Made by a program: the position numbers and the translations under genes
Notes under the pieces: generated by a model
Seen by the model: only the letters and a program-made list of their open reading frames with translations
What the model was told of the DNA's origin: nothing
The model's database searches: none
Part shown: positions 52,578-61,093 of the stretch, in pieces
How the letters are laid out: each line of letters starts with the position of its first letter
Numbering within the stretch: the first letter of the stretch is position 1
DNA from: Granulosicoccus sp045106195
GTDB lineage: Bacteria > Pseudomonadota > Gammaproteobacteria > Granulosicoccales > Granulosicoccaceae
Length of the DNA: 64,000 bases
Assembly: GCA_045106195.1 (NCBI GenBank)
Contig: JBGCEH010000001.1
Coordinates: forward strand, 144,151-208,150
Direction: 5' to 3'

Positions 52578-53906
52578 ATGCACACCGATTCCCGCGGTCA
52601 TACGATAAGCACCAGTTCTGAAGACGCTGCAGTCGCCTGCAATCTTGCAATAGAAAAATTCTGTGCGCGCAGTACCGATACGGCAGCCACACTGAAACAA
52701 TCCATTGAAGCTGATAATACCTGCGTCCTCAGTCAAGCCATGATGGGGTTGATGAGCTGCAGTTTGCGAAAGAATGCAACACTGCCCATGGCGAAGCATG
52801 CCTACGACATAGCCCGGAAACACCAGGCATCTGCCACTCGACGTGAACAGCTTTATGTCGATGCACTACATATGGCATTGCAGCGCAAACCGGATAAGCT
52901 GTTTGCTTGCTTAGAGGCCATCATAATTGAAAATCCCAAAGACATACTGGCGTTAACAATGGCCCAAGGCGAGGCATTCTGGACAGGCAACATGATCCGT
53001 TCAGAAAAATTGTCACGCTCTACGTTGTCGAGCTGGAATGCCTCGGTGCCAGGCTATGGTGATTGGCTGGCAATCAGGGCTTTCGACCTGGAAGAGACAG
53101 GTGATCTGGCAAATGCAGAGTCCAATGGTCGGCAGGCTATTGAGCTGGATCAAGGCAATGTCTGGGCGGCTCACGCAGTGGCACATGTATTAGAAATGCG
53201 CGGTGAAAGCGAAGCAGGCGTCAACTGGCTCGATAGCCTGAAAGATCATTGGACCGATGCCAACCAGATGAAATTTCACCTGTGGTGGCATCGGTGCCTC
53301 TGTCATGTAGAGCGTGGAGAATATGAAGAAGTTCTAGAGATCTATGACGCCTGGGTGAGAAATCCATCAAACCCGTTAATGCAGGCTTTGCCCGATTTTT
53401 ATCTGGATATTCAGAACGCAGCGTCAATTCTCATGCGGCTTGAATTGGTGGGAATACCTGTCGGGCACCGATGGCATGAATTGGCCGTCGCTATCGAGTC
53501 TGCTTATCTTGATATAACCAGCCCATTTACGAGTGCGCATTGTGCCATAACGTTCGCGGCTACCGGTGATTTCGAGAAACTCGATAAAATGCTGGATGAA
53601 ATCGAGTCCTTTGTAACCACAGAAGGCGCGTTGTCGGATGCCTATAAAACCTGTATTCCTGTTGTCAAAGGAATCAAGGCACACCGGCAAAACAACCACA
53701 CCCAGGCGCTCGAATTGCTGATGCCCATGCGAAGCTCACTGCGGGAGCTTGGCGGAAGTCATGCACAACGAGACATCTTGTTCCAGATTATGTTTGATTC
53801 TGCAAGGCAACTCAAACAGGGTAATCTGGTTAACACGTTGCACCAAGATCTGGAGAGGATTGGATTTATTGATCCACAAAACCGTGCGGGCTATCTGCAC
53901 GGTTAG
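52578..53906 (+). CDS. TTC38-type tetratricopeptide protein
   Basis: A 442-residue soluble protein of the TTC38 family (eukaryotic TTC38 and bacterial homologues; function unknown). The central signature is the WAAHAVAHVLEMRGESEAGVNWL helix pair followed by FHLWWHRCLCHVERGEYEEVLEIYD; further TPR-like helices are at about 60-190 and 290-430. GGAG lies nine bases before the ATG. It precedes, by 140 bases on the same strand, a glutamine-synthetase-like gene, so a metabolic link is possible. Confidence 0.8.
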   Translation: MHTDSRGHTISTSSEDAAVACNLAIEKFCARSTDTAATLKQSIEADNTCVLSQAMMGLMSCSLRKNATLPMAKHAYDIARKHQASATRREQLYVDALHMALQRKPDKLFACLEAIIIENPKDILALTMAQGEAFWTGNMIRSEKLSRSTLSSWNASVPGYGDWLAIRAFDLEETGDLANAESNGRQAIELDQGNVWAAHAVAHVLEMRGESEAGVNWLDSLKDHWTDANQMKFHLWWHRCLCHVERGEYEEVLEIYDAWVRNPSNPLMQALPDFYLDIQNAASILMRLELVGIPVGHRWHELAVAIESAYLDITSPFTSAHCAITFAATGDFEKLDKMLDEIESFVTTEGALSDAYKTCIPVVKGIKAHRQNNHTQALELLMPMRSSLRELGGSHAQRDILFQIMFDSARQLKQGNLVNTLHQDLERIGFIDPQNRAGYLHG

Positions 53907-54045
53907 GCAAGACTAACCACGGTGATGTAATTGACCCAACTGATCGCGTCTAAAGTTTACTCACTTGCCCACGAGCTTGAACGCCCTGTTGTCTGAACAA
54001 CACTAATAGTTTAGCGTTGCGGACCCACATAGTGATGAGTTAACG

Positions 54046-55410
54046 GTGACGGACATTTCCAACAATAAAGAATTGCAACAATACCTCTCCCGGTATCCCG
54101 ATACCCGGTTCGTTGACGCCATGACGTTCAGTCTATCCGGCGCGGCAGTTGGCAAGAGATACCCGGCGACCGAGCTGCCAGCTTTGATGCAATCCGGCTT
54201 GCAATTTTGTCCAGCCATGACGCTAGTGGATGTAACCGGGGAAACCAGAGACGTTGGAGGGATGGGGTTCAGTGACGGTGACCCCGATGCACCGGCCAAA
54301 GCCATTGCGGGTTCATTGGCGCCGGTACCTTGGGCACTTGAGCCAACGGCCCAGTTCCTGTTTGAAATTCAAAATGAAAACGATCCAGCAGGTTTCTGGT
54401 GCGACCCTCGCGCTGTTTTAAAACGAGTTGTCGCGTTGGTCCAGGCACTTGGCCTTACGCCAGTGGTTGCATGCGAGCTTGAGTTTTACCTGCTTGATGC
54501 ATCGCGCAACGAAGATGGTCATGTCAAACCACCTGCAAAGTTGCAAGCTGGCCGGTACAACAAAGCTCCGCGTGTTTTCAGTTTTGCAAAACTGGATGAA
54601 TTCAACGAGTTTATTGATGCCATCGAAAAATGTGTAAAAGCGCAGGGTCTGCCCATCGGCGCCATCACGAGCGAGTATGGTGGGGCACAGTTTGAAATCA
54701 ATCTGCAACATTCTGACAATCCACTGATTGCTTGCGATCAAGCCCTGTTATTACGACGGGCTGTGCGCGGAGTGGCCCAGTCACTGGGGCTGGATGCTTC
54801 ATTCATGTCCAAACCCTTTGGCGATCAGGCTGGCAACGGGCTGCACATTCACATGAGTCTGCTTGATTCTGAATGCAACAACCTCTTTGATAGTCAAACT
54901 GCCGAGGGTGACAATAAGCTCAAACATGTCATTGGCGGCATGCAAGCGACGATGTACGATGCAATGGCCATATTTGCGCCCAATCTGAACGCGTTCCGGC
55001 GGTTCAGCGCGAACAATTTTCTACCCGTGAACCGGCATTGGGGCGAAAACAATCGTTCAGTGGCGTTTCGCGTGCCACTGTCAGCGCCATCTTACCGACG
55101 CATAGAACATCGGGTGGCCGGGGCAGATGCCAATCCCTATCTTGTCATGGCTGTGGTATTGGCCAGTGCACATCTGGGATTGAGTCAGAAACTTGACTCT
55201 GGACCTGCCTGTCAAGGCAATGCGGGCGAGCAAATCGACTCTGAGATGCCAGTGAAGTTGTGGACGGCTATTGAACGTTTACGGACATCAAGTACCTTGG
55301 CGGACTATCTGGGCCAGCAATATGTACACGCCTATGCAGATTTGAAGGAGGCCGAATTTTCGGCATTTATGGCTGATGTTTTTGTGCGTGAGTATGATTG
55401 GTATCTATAG
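54046..55410 (+). CDS. Glutamine synthetase-like ligase (gamma-glutamylpolyamine synthetase type)
   Basis: A 454-residue member of the glutamine synthetase superfamily. Seen: metal Glu motif ACELEFYLLD, the GAITSEYGGAQFEIN strand, HIHMSLLD with the catalytic-site His, and the ATP/phosphate loop NRHWGENNRSVAFRVP followed by RIEHRVAGADANPYLVMAVVL. It lacks the NP(K/T) adenylylation-type C-terminus of GlnA and has a short N domain, as in PuuA-like gamma-glutamyl-amine ligases. The actual amine substrate is unknown. Starts at a GTG. Confidence 0.85.
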   Translation: MTDISNNKELQQYLSRYPDTRFVDAMTFSLSGAAVGKRYPATELPALMQSGLQFCPAMTLVDVTGETRDVGGMGFSDGDPDAPAKAIAGSLAPVPWALEPTAQFLFEIQNENDPAGFWCDPRAVLKRVVALVQALGLTPVVACELEFYLLDASRNEDGHVKPPAKLQAGRYNKAPRVFSFAKLDEFNEFIDAIEKCVKAQGLPIGAITSEYGGAQFEINLQHSDNPLIACDQALLLRRAVRGVAQSLGLDASFMSKPFGDQAGNGLHIHMSLLDSECNNLFDSQTAEGDNKLKHVIGGMQATMYDAMAIFAPNLNAFRRFSANNFLPVNRHWGENNRSVAFRVPLSAPSYRRIEHRVAGADANPYLVMAVVLASAHLGLSQKLDSGPACQGNAGEQIDSEMPVKLWTAIERLRTSSTLADYLGQQYVHAYADLKEAEFSAFMADVFVREYDWYL

Positions 55411-55677
55411 ACAGATACGCTAGGCATTATTGCGCCTGAATGATTAGTGCCCTCCTTTGGTCGCTTTTACCTCATTCATTCGTTGCAGTTATCAGAGAAA
55501 CGCGTTGATTGGAATGCTGTTGACACCTAACGTTGGCACTTGCTAGACGAAAGGCTTGTATACTTCAACCGCGCTTGAGAGCAAAATCCTCTCATAAGCA
55601 AGTACTCATACGATCAATTCAGGTCGCAAAACTAACCCGACTTCCATGAGGCTGTGATTGCACAGCAGAGAGGTTTC

Positions 55678-56898
55678 ATGACGAGGAGCAACGGCCCGGC
55701 CGATACACGTGGAACCCTGTCCCCAGAGGACGAAACGCATCCAGGTGACCTAGACTCGGCCCGAGATTCCATACGATCCCACCTCGGCACCTCTGGAAAC
55801 CCAGAAACAAGTCAGCCAGCAAGGGGGTTGGCAAAATACAAGGATTCGTTTTTACTGGCATCCACAGTGATCACCATGGCAGTGGCTATCGGCGGATTGC
55901 TTTTCACCATCTTTCAATTCGACAAGACCATGAAAGCACAACGATATGCCACCGCCGAAGCGACAGTTGGGCAATTCATCGCACAGGTCACCGAATTGCG
56001 AACTCAGGAAATTCTGTCGCGCTCAGAATCCGGTAGTGGAAATCTGGATTCAGGGCATAAGTCGTCAGGATGCACTAATGCTGATACAGGTACTCAGGAT
56101 GCCAGCCAGTTAGATAGCTTCATCATATCCCGTGCGCAAATGCTGATCGATGGAGAAGAGACAGGGCAATTCGCGGGTGATATCCTGAGGTTTCTTACTG
56201 CAAACAAGTATGGCCACTATATCGGACGCAAACCATGTCCCCCTGGCCAGCAGCAGAAGGCTGGGCCGAGAATGTCCCTTGAAGGTCTCGTACTCGTCAA
56301 TTCAAAAATCATTCACGCTGACATGAATGAAGTGTTTTTGAAATGCATGGGGTTTGATCAAGGCGTGTTCGATAGCGTAACCTTGACCAACGGTAATTTT
56401 CAGCAAATAGTTTTGACCAAATCGGAACTACACGGGGTTGATTTTAGCGGATCATGGCTCGGTTCGATAGATTTCTCAGATACGACAATAACTGGAAAAA
56501 CGAAATTCGACAATGCCATTTTATTCGGTATTAATTTTAAAGAGGCAGACATATCCAGTGCTAGTTTCTCGTTCGACGGTGCCCGTGTACTTCACTCAGA
56601 TCTATCAGATTTTAAGGCTGAAAATGGCAAGACTGAGGAAATTGTTGCCGTGTTTCGTAAAGCCGAATCGTTGTGGAAAACAACTCTTGACCCATCAATA
56701 ATGGAAGCGTTGAAAGAGAGTATGAGTACTGAAGAATACAAGAAACTTGTAGAGAACGCACCTGGAAAATATGAGGGAATCAAGCCACCAATGTTAGACT
56801 GGTCATGGGATGAGCACTGCCCACCGCAACAACGCCGTGACCGTCGCTTTGATCTTGCACCCGGGGATTCGCTTGGAATGGTAAAAGCGCTGTTCTAG
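55678..56898 (+). CDS. Membrane-anchored pentapeptide-repeat-like protein
   Basis: A 406-residue protein. Residues 1-55 are hydrophilic, 56-85 form one membrane helix (ASTVITMAVAIGGLLFTIF), and residues 200-320 contain loose five-residue repeats of the A(D/N)(L/F)xx kind (GVDFSGSWLGSIDFSDTTIT, then GINFKEADISSASF), forming a short right-handed beta-helix. A helical tail follows. The region 100-170 is predicted helical and may be a dimer stalk. No enzyme motif. ATG 55678 with GAGAGG four bases upstream is preferred over GTG 55654. Unknown role. Confidence 0.65.
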   Translation: MTRSNGPADTRGTLSPEDETHPGDLDSARDSIRSHLGTSGNPETSQPARGLAKYKDSFLLASTVITMAVAIGGLLFTIFQFDKTMKAQRYATAEATVGQFIAQVTELRTQEILSRSESGSGNLDSGHKSSGCTNADTGTQDASQLDSFIISRAQMLIDGEETGQFAGDILRFLTANKYGHYIGRKPCPPGQQQKAGPRMSLEGLVLVNSKIIHADMNEVFLKCMGFDQGVFDSVTLTNGNFQQIVLTKSELHGVDFSGSWLGSIDFSDTTITGKTKFDNAILFGINFKEADISSASFSFDGARVLHSDLSDFKAENGKTEEIVAVFRKAESLWKTTLDPSIMEALKESMSTEEYKKLVENAPGKYEGIKPPMLDWSWDEHCPPQQRRDRRFDLAPGDSLGMVKALF

Positions 56899-56959
56899 AC
56901 TTGCTACTCGGCAGAATCAGGCTCAACAATCCCGTCTCGTCTTACACCGGAGAATTATC

Positions 56960-57112
56960 ATGAAGAGGTATCTTGTTTATTTAACGACAGTCGTCGCTTT
57001 GTCCTTCTCAGGGCTGGCGTTTGCTCAATGTCATCTGGATGGTAGTATGTATGATGAAGGCGAAGTCGTTGCGGGTTATGTTTGTAAAGGTGGTGAATGG
57101 GAGGAACTGTAA
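56960..57112 (+). CDS. Small secreted 50-residue protein
   Basis: A 50-codon gene: MKRYLVYLTTVVALSFSGLA then FA-QC gives a clear signal peptide (cleavage after Ala23), leaving a 27-residue mature peptide with two cysteines (QCHLDG...YVCKGG) that could form one disulfide. GGAG lies seven bases before ATG 56960, and the stop is TAA 57110-57112. The mature part, with CxxxGxxYxxGxxV...CxxGxW, resembles the short beta-sandwich 'DUF1496'-like peptides of Vibrio and relatives, but this is not certain. It stands between two plus-strand genes and is probably monocistronic. Confidence 0.7.
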   Translation: MKRYLVYLTTVVALSFSGLAFAQCHLDGSMYDEGEVVAGYVCKGGEWEEL

Positions 57113-57341
57113 TTGACAATAGTTCAGCCAATAAAACAAATTTGTCTGAATGCGTTTTGATATTATTTCCAGTACATAGCCGTCTGTGAGCTACCCTCGT
57201 CGACAAACGCAAATAAAGTATCTGAAATAATTCGCTACACAACCATCTTCGTTGTAACAATTGCCTGAATGCGGGATGACTCAAGAAATTGCCGTCACGC
57301 AATTCATCAGGTAAGGCTATTCAGCACAACGGATATAGAAC

Positions 57342-57800
57342 ATGACTCCAGACAATCTGTTTTCCTTGTCTAGTACTTTGGTACTTCCAGCCTGGCTCAT
57401 TCTTATATTCGCGCCACGACGCTGGCCAGTGCTAAACGCGATTCCGGCATACGTTGTACCGCTCGCCCTGTCGGCACTGTATACAGTGCTTGTATTACGC
57501 TATTTTTCTGAAGCTGGTGGAGGCTATGGTTCGCTTTCAGAAGTTCGCCAGCTATTCACCAGCGATATGATTCTCGTGGCAGGCTGGGTACATTATCTGG
57601 CCTTCGACCTTTTCGTTGGCGCCTGGGCCGCTGCAACGATGGGCCGCGCCGGTGTGTCCCGCGTCATACAGGGCTTCATCCTGCCGGTGACCTTTCTCTT
57701 TGGACCCGCCGGCTTTCTTCTGGCCCTGAGCGTATCAGGTAGTAACCAGGCATTAGTCAGCAGACGACTCAAAGTGAGACGGAAAAATCCCGACCTGTGA
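57342..57800 (+). CDS. ABA4-like membrane protein
   Basis: A 152-residue inner-membrane protein with four hydrophobic segments and the ABA4/DUF4281 core motif MILVAGWVHYLAFDLFVGAWAA. Plant ABA4 acts in neoxanthin formation; bacterial members are uncharacterised. Its last codons overlap the next gene's GTG (57797-57800), so they are translationally coupled. Confidence 0.85.
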   Translation: MTPDNLFSLSSTLVLPAWLILIFAPRRWPVLNAIPAYVVPLALSALYTVLVLRYFSEAGGGYGSLSEVRQLFTSDMILVAGWVHYLAFDLFVGAWAAATMGRAGVSRVIQGFILPVTFLFGPAGFLLALSVSGSNQALVSRRLKVRRKNPDL

Positions 57801-58591
57801 ATACACTGACACGTCCCGATGTTGCAGCAGATCGACCGTCGATGTTCGCACAACTCACCATCCTTTCAGTAGTACTACTGGCACTTGCCATTTTGTGGGG
57901 GCAGTTCGATACACGTAGTCTGAATGGCGTACCTGTTTGGCATAAACCTGCCAAGTTCGCATTGTCTTTCATAGTGCACTTTGCAACGCTCGCCATCATC
58001 GTGGCAGCGTTGTCTGAACACAACCGCACATGCCGCACCATTGTCGTCGCTGGTGGTGTTATGGCTGCAGCCTTCGCGGCTGAGATGTTCTACATATACT
58101 TTCAGGCGGCACAGGCCGAGAACAGCCATTTCAACTATTCGACCTCCTTTCATGAAACGATGTATAACTTGATGGGCGTCGGCGCTATTCTATTAATCTG
58201 CACGCCTATCGCTGTCGCGTGGGTTGCGCGGTGTGATATGACGATCGGAGCTGCGAGCAGAGCGGGCATTTGGTGGGGCGCACTGACCAGTTTTTTTCTC
58301 ACCACTATCACAGCTGTTTACCTTTCCAGTCAGGGAGGTCATCTCGTTGGCATACCTGATGACCCATCACGAGTTCTACCTGTCGTTGGCTGGTCGACCG
58401 AGGTTGGAGACTTGCGTCCAGCCCACTTCCTATCACTACACGCATTGCAAGTCTTGCCATTAGTCGGGCTATGGATAGATCGCCAAGGCCATAGCCTTTC
58501 GATAATCAAACCATTTGCGGCAGTTTATGCATTGATGAGCCTAGCAGTACTCGGCCAGGCATTGCTTGGTCTACCGTTGATTCCATTATAG
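57797..58591 (+). CDS. Membrane protein coupled to ABA4-like gene
   Basis: A 264-residue protein with seven hydrophobic segments. Conserved-looking polar residues lie within or next to the helices: NGVPVWHKPAKFALSF with His and Lys, EMFYIYFQAAQAENSHFN with Glu, and GDLRPAHFLSLHALQVLP with two His. Such membrane-embedded His/Glu sets suggest metal, haem or proton binding. The family is not recognised. It starts at a GTG overlapping the ABA4-like stop. Confidence 0.6.
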   Translation: MNTLTRPDVAADRPSMFAQLTILSVVLLALAILWGQFDTRSLNGVPVWHKPAKFALSFIVHFATLAIIVAALSEHNRTCRTIVVAGGVMAAAFAAEMFYIYFQAAQAENSHFNYSTSFHETMYNLMGVGAILLICTPIAVAWVARCDMTIGAASRAGIWWGALTSFFLTTITAVYLSSQGGHLVGIPDDPSRVLPVVGWSTEVGDLRPAHFLSLHALQVLPLVGLWIDRQGHSLSIIKPFAAVYALMSLAVLGQALLGLPLIPL

Positions 58592-58683
58592 ATTTTTACG
58601 ATCTGATAAAACTGCCGAGGATTGCGCCATTAAAGTCAAAAAAGCGTTGTACATCAGATCGGGGGACTCCAGAAGCGGTCTAC

Positions 58684-59343
58684 CTAAGAAATAGACGCAT
58701 CATTAAATTGGCGAATCGCGTGCTCAACAGTGATCCCCAGTGCCTTGCTCATCATTGTCAGACTCATGGAGCTGCAAACACCGTCGCCAGTGCGAGCCAC
58801 GTTTGCAGTTGATTGTGGTACATGGACAAATCCACTTATCAGATTCAACCCCTTTGTCGCACTTAGATGAAGCATGGAATACAGCATCTGGTTGCACAGG
58901 TGGGTTCCCGCATGGAACGATAAGGCTGCCGGTATCCCCGATTCATGCAGGTGTTCCAGAACTCGCTCATGCTTCAGGTTAGATCGGTACGCTACTGGTC
59001 CGCCATCAATCACGTGTGTTGGTTTCATCGTTACACCATTTGCATCTGGCACATCGAAGCTGCGGATATTTATCCCGATGGCTTCAAGCCTGATTGCAGG
59101 ACTACCAACAGCAACTCCGACACCAATCCAGATATTCGGCTTGTATTTCTGCAAAGCGTTTTCCAACCCTTCATACAAACCTATGGTATCAACCGGTACG
59201 TCGAGACAGTGCAAAACATAGTCCTCGGGCATCAGTTTCTTCAGCGCGGCAACAACTTCTGCTGCCGGATTGATGGCGCTCTTTGCCCAACTCCCGTATC
59301 CGGCAACGACAACGGTAGGCTTGACTAACAAATTAATTGACAT
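58684..59343 (-). CDS. Pyroglutamyl-peptidase I-like protein
   Basis: A 219-residue member of peptidase family C15, cysteine exopeptidases that remove N-terminal pyroglutamate. The catalytic Cys is in GTHLCNQMLYSML, the His in GFVHVPQ, and the Glu in PAIRLEAIGIN. The substrate-loop motif near the start reads GYGSWAKSAINPAAEVV instead of GFEPFGG.xxNPS, and it lacks the second Gly, so specificity may differ. ATG 59343 has GAAGG nine bases upstream; the frame open to 59496 overlaps the neighbouring AKR gene and is not used. Confidence 0.8.
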   Translation of the reverse strand: MSINLLVKPTVVVAGYGSWAKSAINPAAEVVAALKKLMPEDYVLHCLDVPVDTIGLYEGLENALQKYKPNIWIGVGVAVGSPAIRLEAIGINIRSFDVPDANGVTMKPTHVIDGGPVAYRSNLKHERVLEHLHESGIPAALSFHAGTHLCNQMLYSMLHLSATKGLNLISGFVHVPQSTANVARTGDGVCSSMSLTMMSKALGITVEHAIRQFNDASIS

Positions 59344-59359
59344 AGTTTCATGCCTTCTA

Positions 59360-60286
59360 TCAAGAAACCGATGAGCGCATGGCGGTGCGTGTACGCTCAT
59401 CCGGAAGTTCCAACGCGAGGGTAGCCATGTTTTCCTGCATATGTTTGACCTTACTGGTTGCCGGAATAGCACACGTGACTGCGGGATGGGATACAACGTA
59501 AAGCAGAAGAAACTGCGGCCAGTTCTGACAACCCAGTTCAGTGCCTATCGCAGGCAACGGACGTGACTGGTACTTTTTGATTAAAGCGCCACGCGCAAAA
59601 GGCCGATTTATAACGACTGCCACGCCACGATCAGCAGCCAAAGGCAGCAGCCTTTCTTCCACTTGAGTCTGTTCTATATTGAGCGTCAGTTGAATGAAGT
59701 CAATTGTCTCTGATTTCAACAAGGCTTCCAACTCATCGTGACGGCGTCCGTGAGACGTCGATACACCCGTGTAACGAATACGACCATTACTTTTCCAGTC
59801 ATTGATCTGCGGAAGATGCTTTCGCCAGCTCAACAGGTTATGAACATACATCAGATCCATTCTGTCGCGGCCCCATAGCTGTTCGGTTTCGTCCATCTGT
59901 TTGCGCCCGTCTGCTGCAAAGGGTGTCCATACCTTGCTGGCCGCAAACAATTGGCCGACTTGGTCGACTCGCTTCAAACCATGTCCAAGCATGTCTTCGG
60001 CCTGGCCATACATTGGCGAGGAATCGATCATCTGCCCGCCCAGATCAAAGAATGTTTGCAACACTTCAGTGCGCTGGCGCCTCACGCTCAGGATGTCTGG
60101 AACATCGAATGTAATCCACGTTCCCATACCGATAGCACTGATAGACTCAGACTTTCCCGGCAGCTGATTACGCAAGGAGGGTGATGTACTGCCCTCATGT
60201 GTATTTGCGAGCAGAGCGGGTGTGCATGCGATGGCTGCCAGCCCCGACAGCTGCTTGCAAATATCTCTCCGTGTGGTGTCAGGCAT
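59360..60286 (-). CDS. Tat-exported aldo/keto reductase
   Basis: A 308-residue aldo/keto reductase with a twin-arginine signal (TTRRDICKQLSGLAAIACTP). The AKR tetrad is visible: Asp in MIDSSPMYGQAE, Tyr in the same motif, Lys in FAASKVW, and His in MYVHNLL. The export signal means it works in the periplasm, which is unusual for a nicotinamide enzyme, but some Tat-exported AKRs are known. It lies 16 bases upstream of the pyroglutamyl-peptidase-like gene on the same strand and is probably co-transcribed. Confidence 0.85.
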   Translation of the reverse strand: MPDTTRRDICKQLSGLAAIACTPALLANTHEGSTSPSLRNQLPGKSESISAIGMGTWITFDVPDILSVRRQRTEVLQTFFDLGGQMIDSSPMYGQAEDMLGHGLKRVDQVGQLFAASKVWTPFAADGRKQMDETEQLWGRDRMDLMYVHNLLSWRKHLPQINDWKSNGRIRYTGVSTSHGRRHDELEALLKSETIDFIQLTLNIEQTQVEERLLPLAADRGVAVVINRPFARGALIKKYQSRPLPAIGTELGCQNWPQFLLLYVVSHPAVTCAIPATSKVKHMQENMATLALELPDERTRTAMRSSVS

Positions 60287-60601
60287 AGGATAATCTCCGC
60301 AAGGGCTCTCACATCACGAGGGCGTTCAAATAAATATTCGTGAATTATATCTCTTTTTACCGATGCAGATGAATCCCTATGAGCGTTCGTTCAATTATCG
60401 CATGCCAGTAAAATTGCGCAGTGTGCTTGACCTTACACTCAGTATCTATTCTTGTATTAATTCCGAAACCAAAGAGAAAACGATAACCGCGTTTACTGCT
60501 ACCCTTCCCCCTGCGGTAATTTGAGTCGGCATTTGTCTTCAATGCTATTTTGTGGCTCAACGAGAGATTCCTCTCTCCACATAGGAGCACCAGATAAGCC
60601 A

Positions 60602-61093
60602 ATGCATCGTTTGCTACTGATACTAATGTTATTGACAGGAAGCGCTATTGCTGATGATATCGGCACTCCAAGCGGAGAGGTTCTGCTCACTATCTCCGGA
60701 AATATCACCATCACCAACAGCGAGAATGGTGCTGAATTCGATCTGGACATGCTAGAGAAACTTGGTGCCTTCACTATTACAACCGACACCCCGTGGACAG
60801 ATTCAGGTACTGAGTTTTCAGGTGTCAGGCTTGATATTTTGCTAAAAGCTGTCGGGGCACAATCGTCTGCTATTCGTGCTATGGCCATGAACAGCTATTG
60901 GTACGATATCGACAAACTTGATTTTGAAAAATATCCAGTGGTTTTGGCATACCTGCTGGACGGGGAATACATGAACGCACGGACTCTGGGACCCTTGTGG
61001 ATAATGTTTCCCTTCTCCGATTTCCCGGAGTTACTCACCGAACAAAACAAGGCAGCTTGCGTCTGGCAAGTGAATTCCCTGATAGTACTGTGA
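60602..61093 (+). CDS. Periplasmic molybdopterin-domain-like protein
   Basis: A 163-residue secreted protein: signal peptide MHRLLLILMLLTGSAIA-DD, then a single domain resembling the sulfite-oxidase-type molybdopterin-binding fold (LTISGNITIT, DTPWTDSGTEFSGVRLDILLKAVG, and a late GPLWIMFPF). The cofactor cysteine of the true enzymes is not evident, so it probably binds a ligand rather than catalysing. Its stop overlaps the GTG of the hybrid kinase (61090-61093). I infer a sensory or solute-binding partner for that kinase. Confidence 0.6.
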   Translation: MHRLLLILMLLTGSAIADDIGTPSGEVLLTISGNITITNSENGAEFDLDMLEKLGAFTITTDTPWTDSGTEFSGVRLDILLKAVGAQSSAIRAMAMNSYWYDIDKLDFEKYPVVLAYLLDGEYMNARTLGPLWIMFPFSDFPELLTEQNKAACVWQVNSLIVL

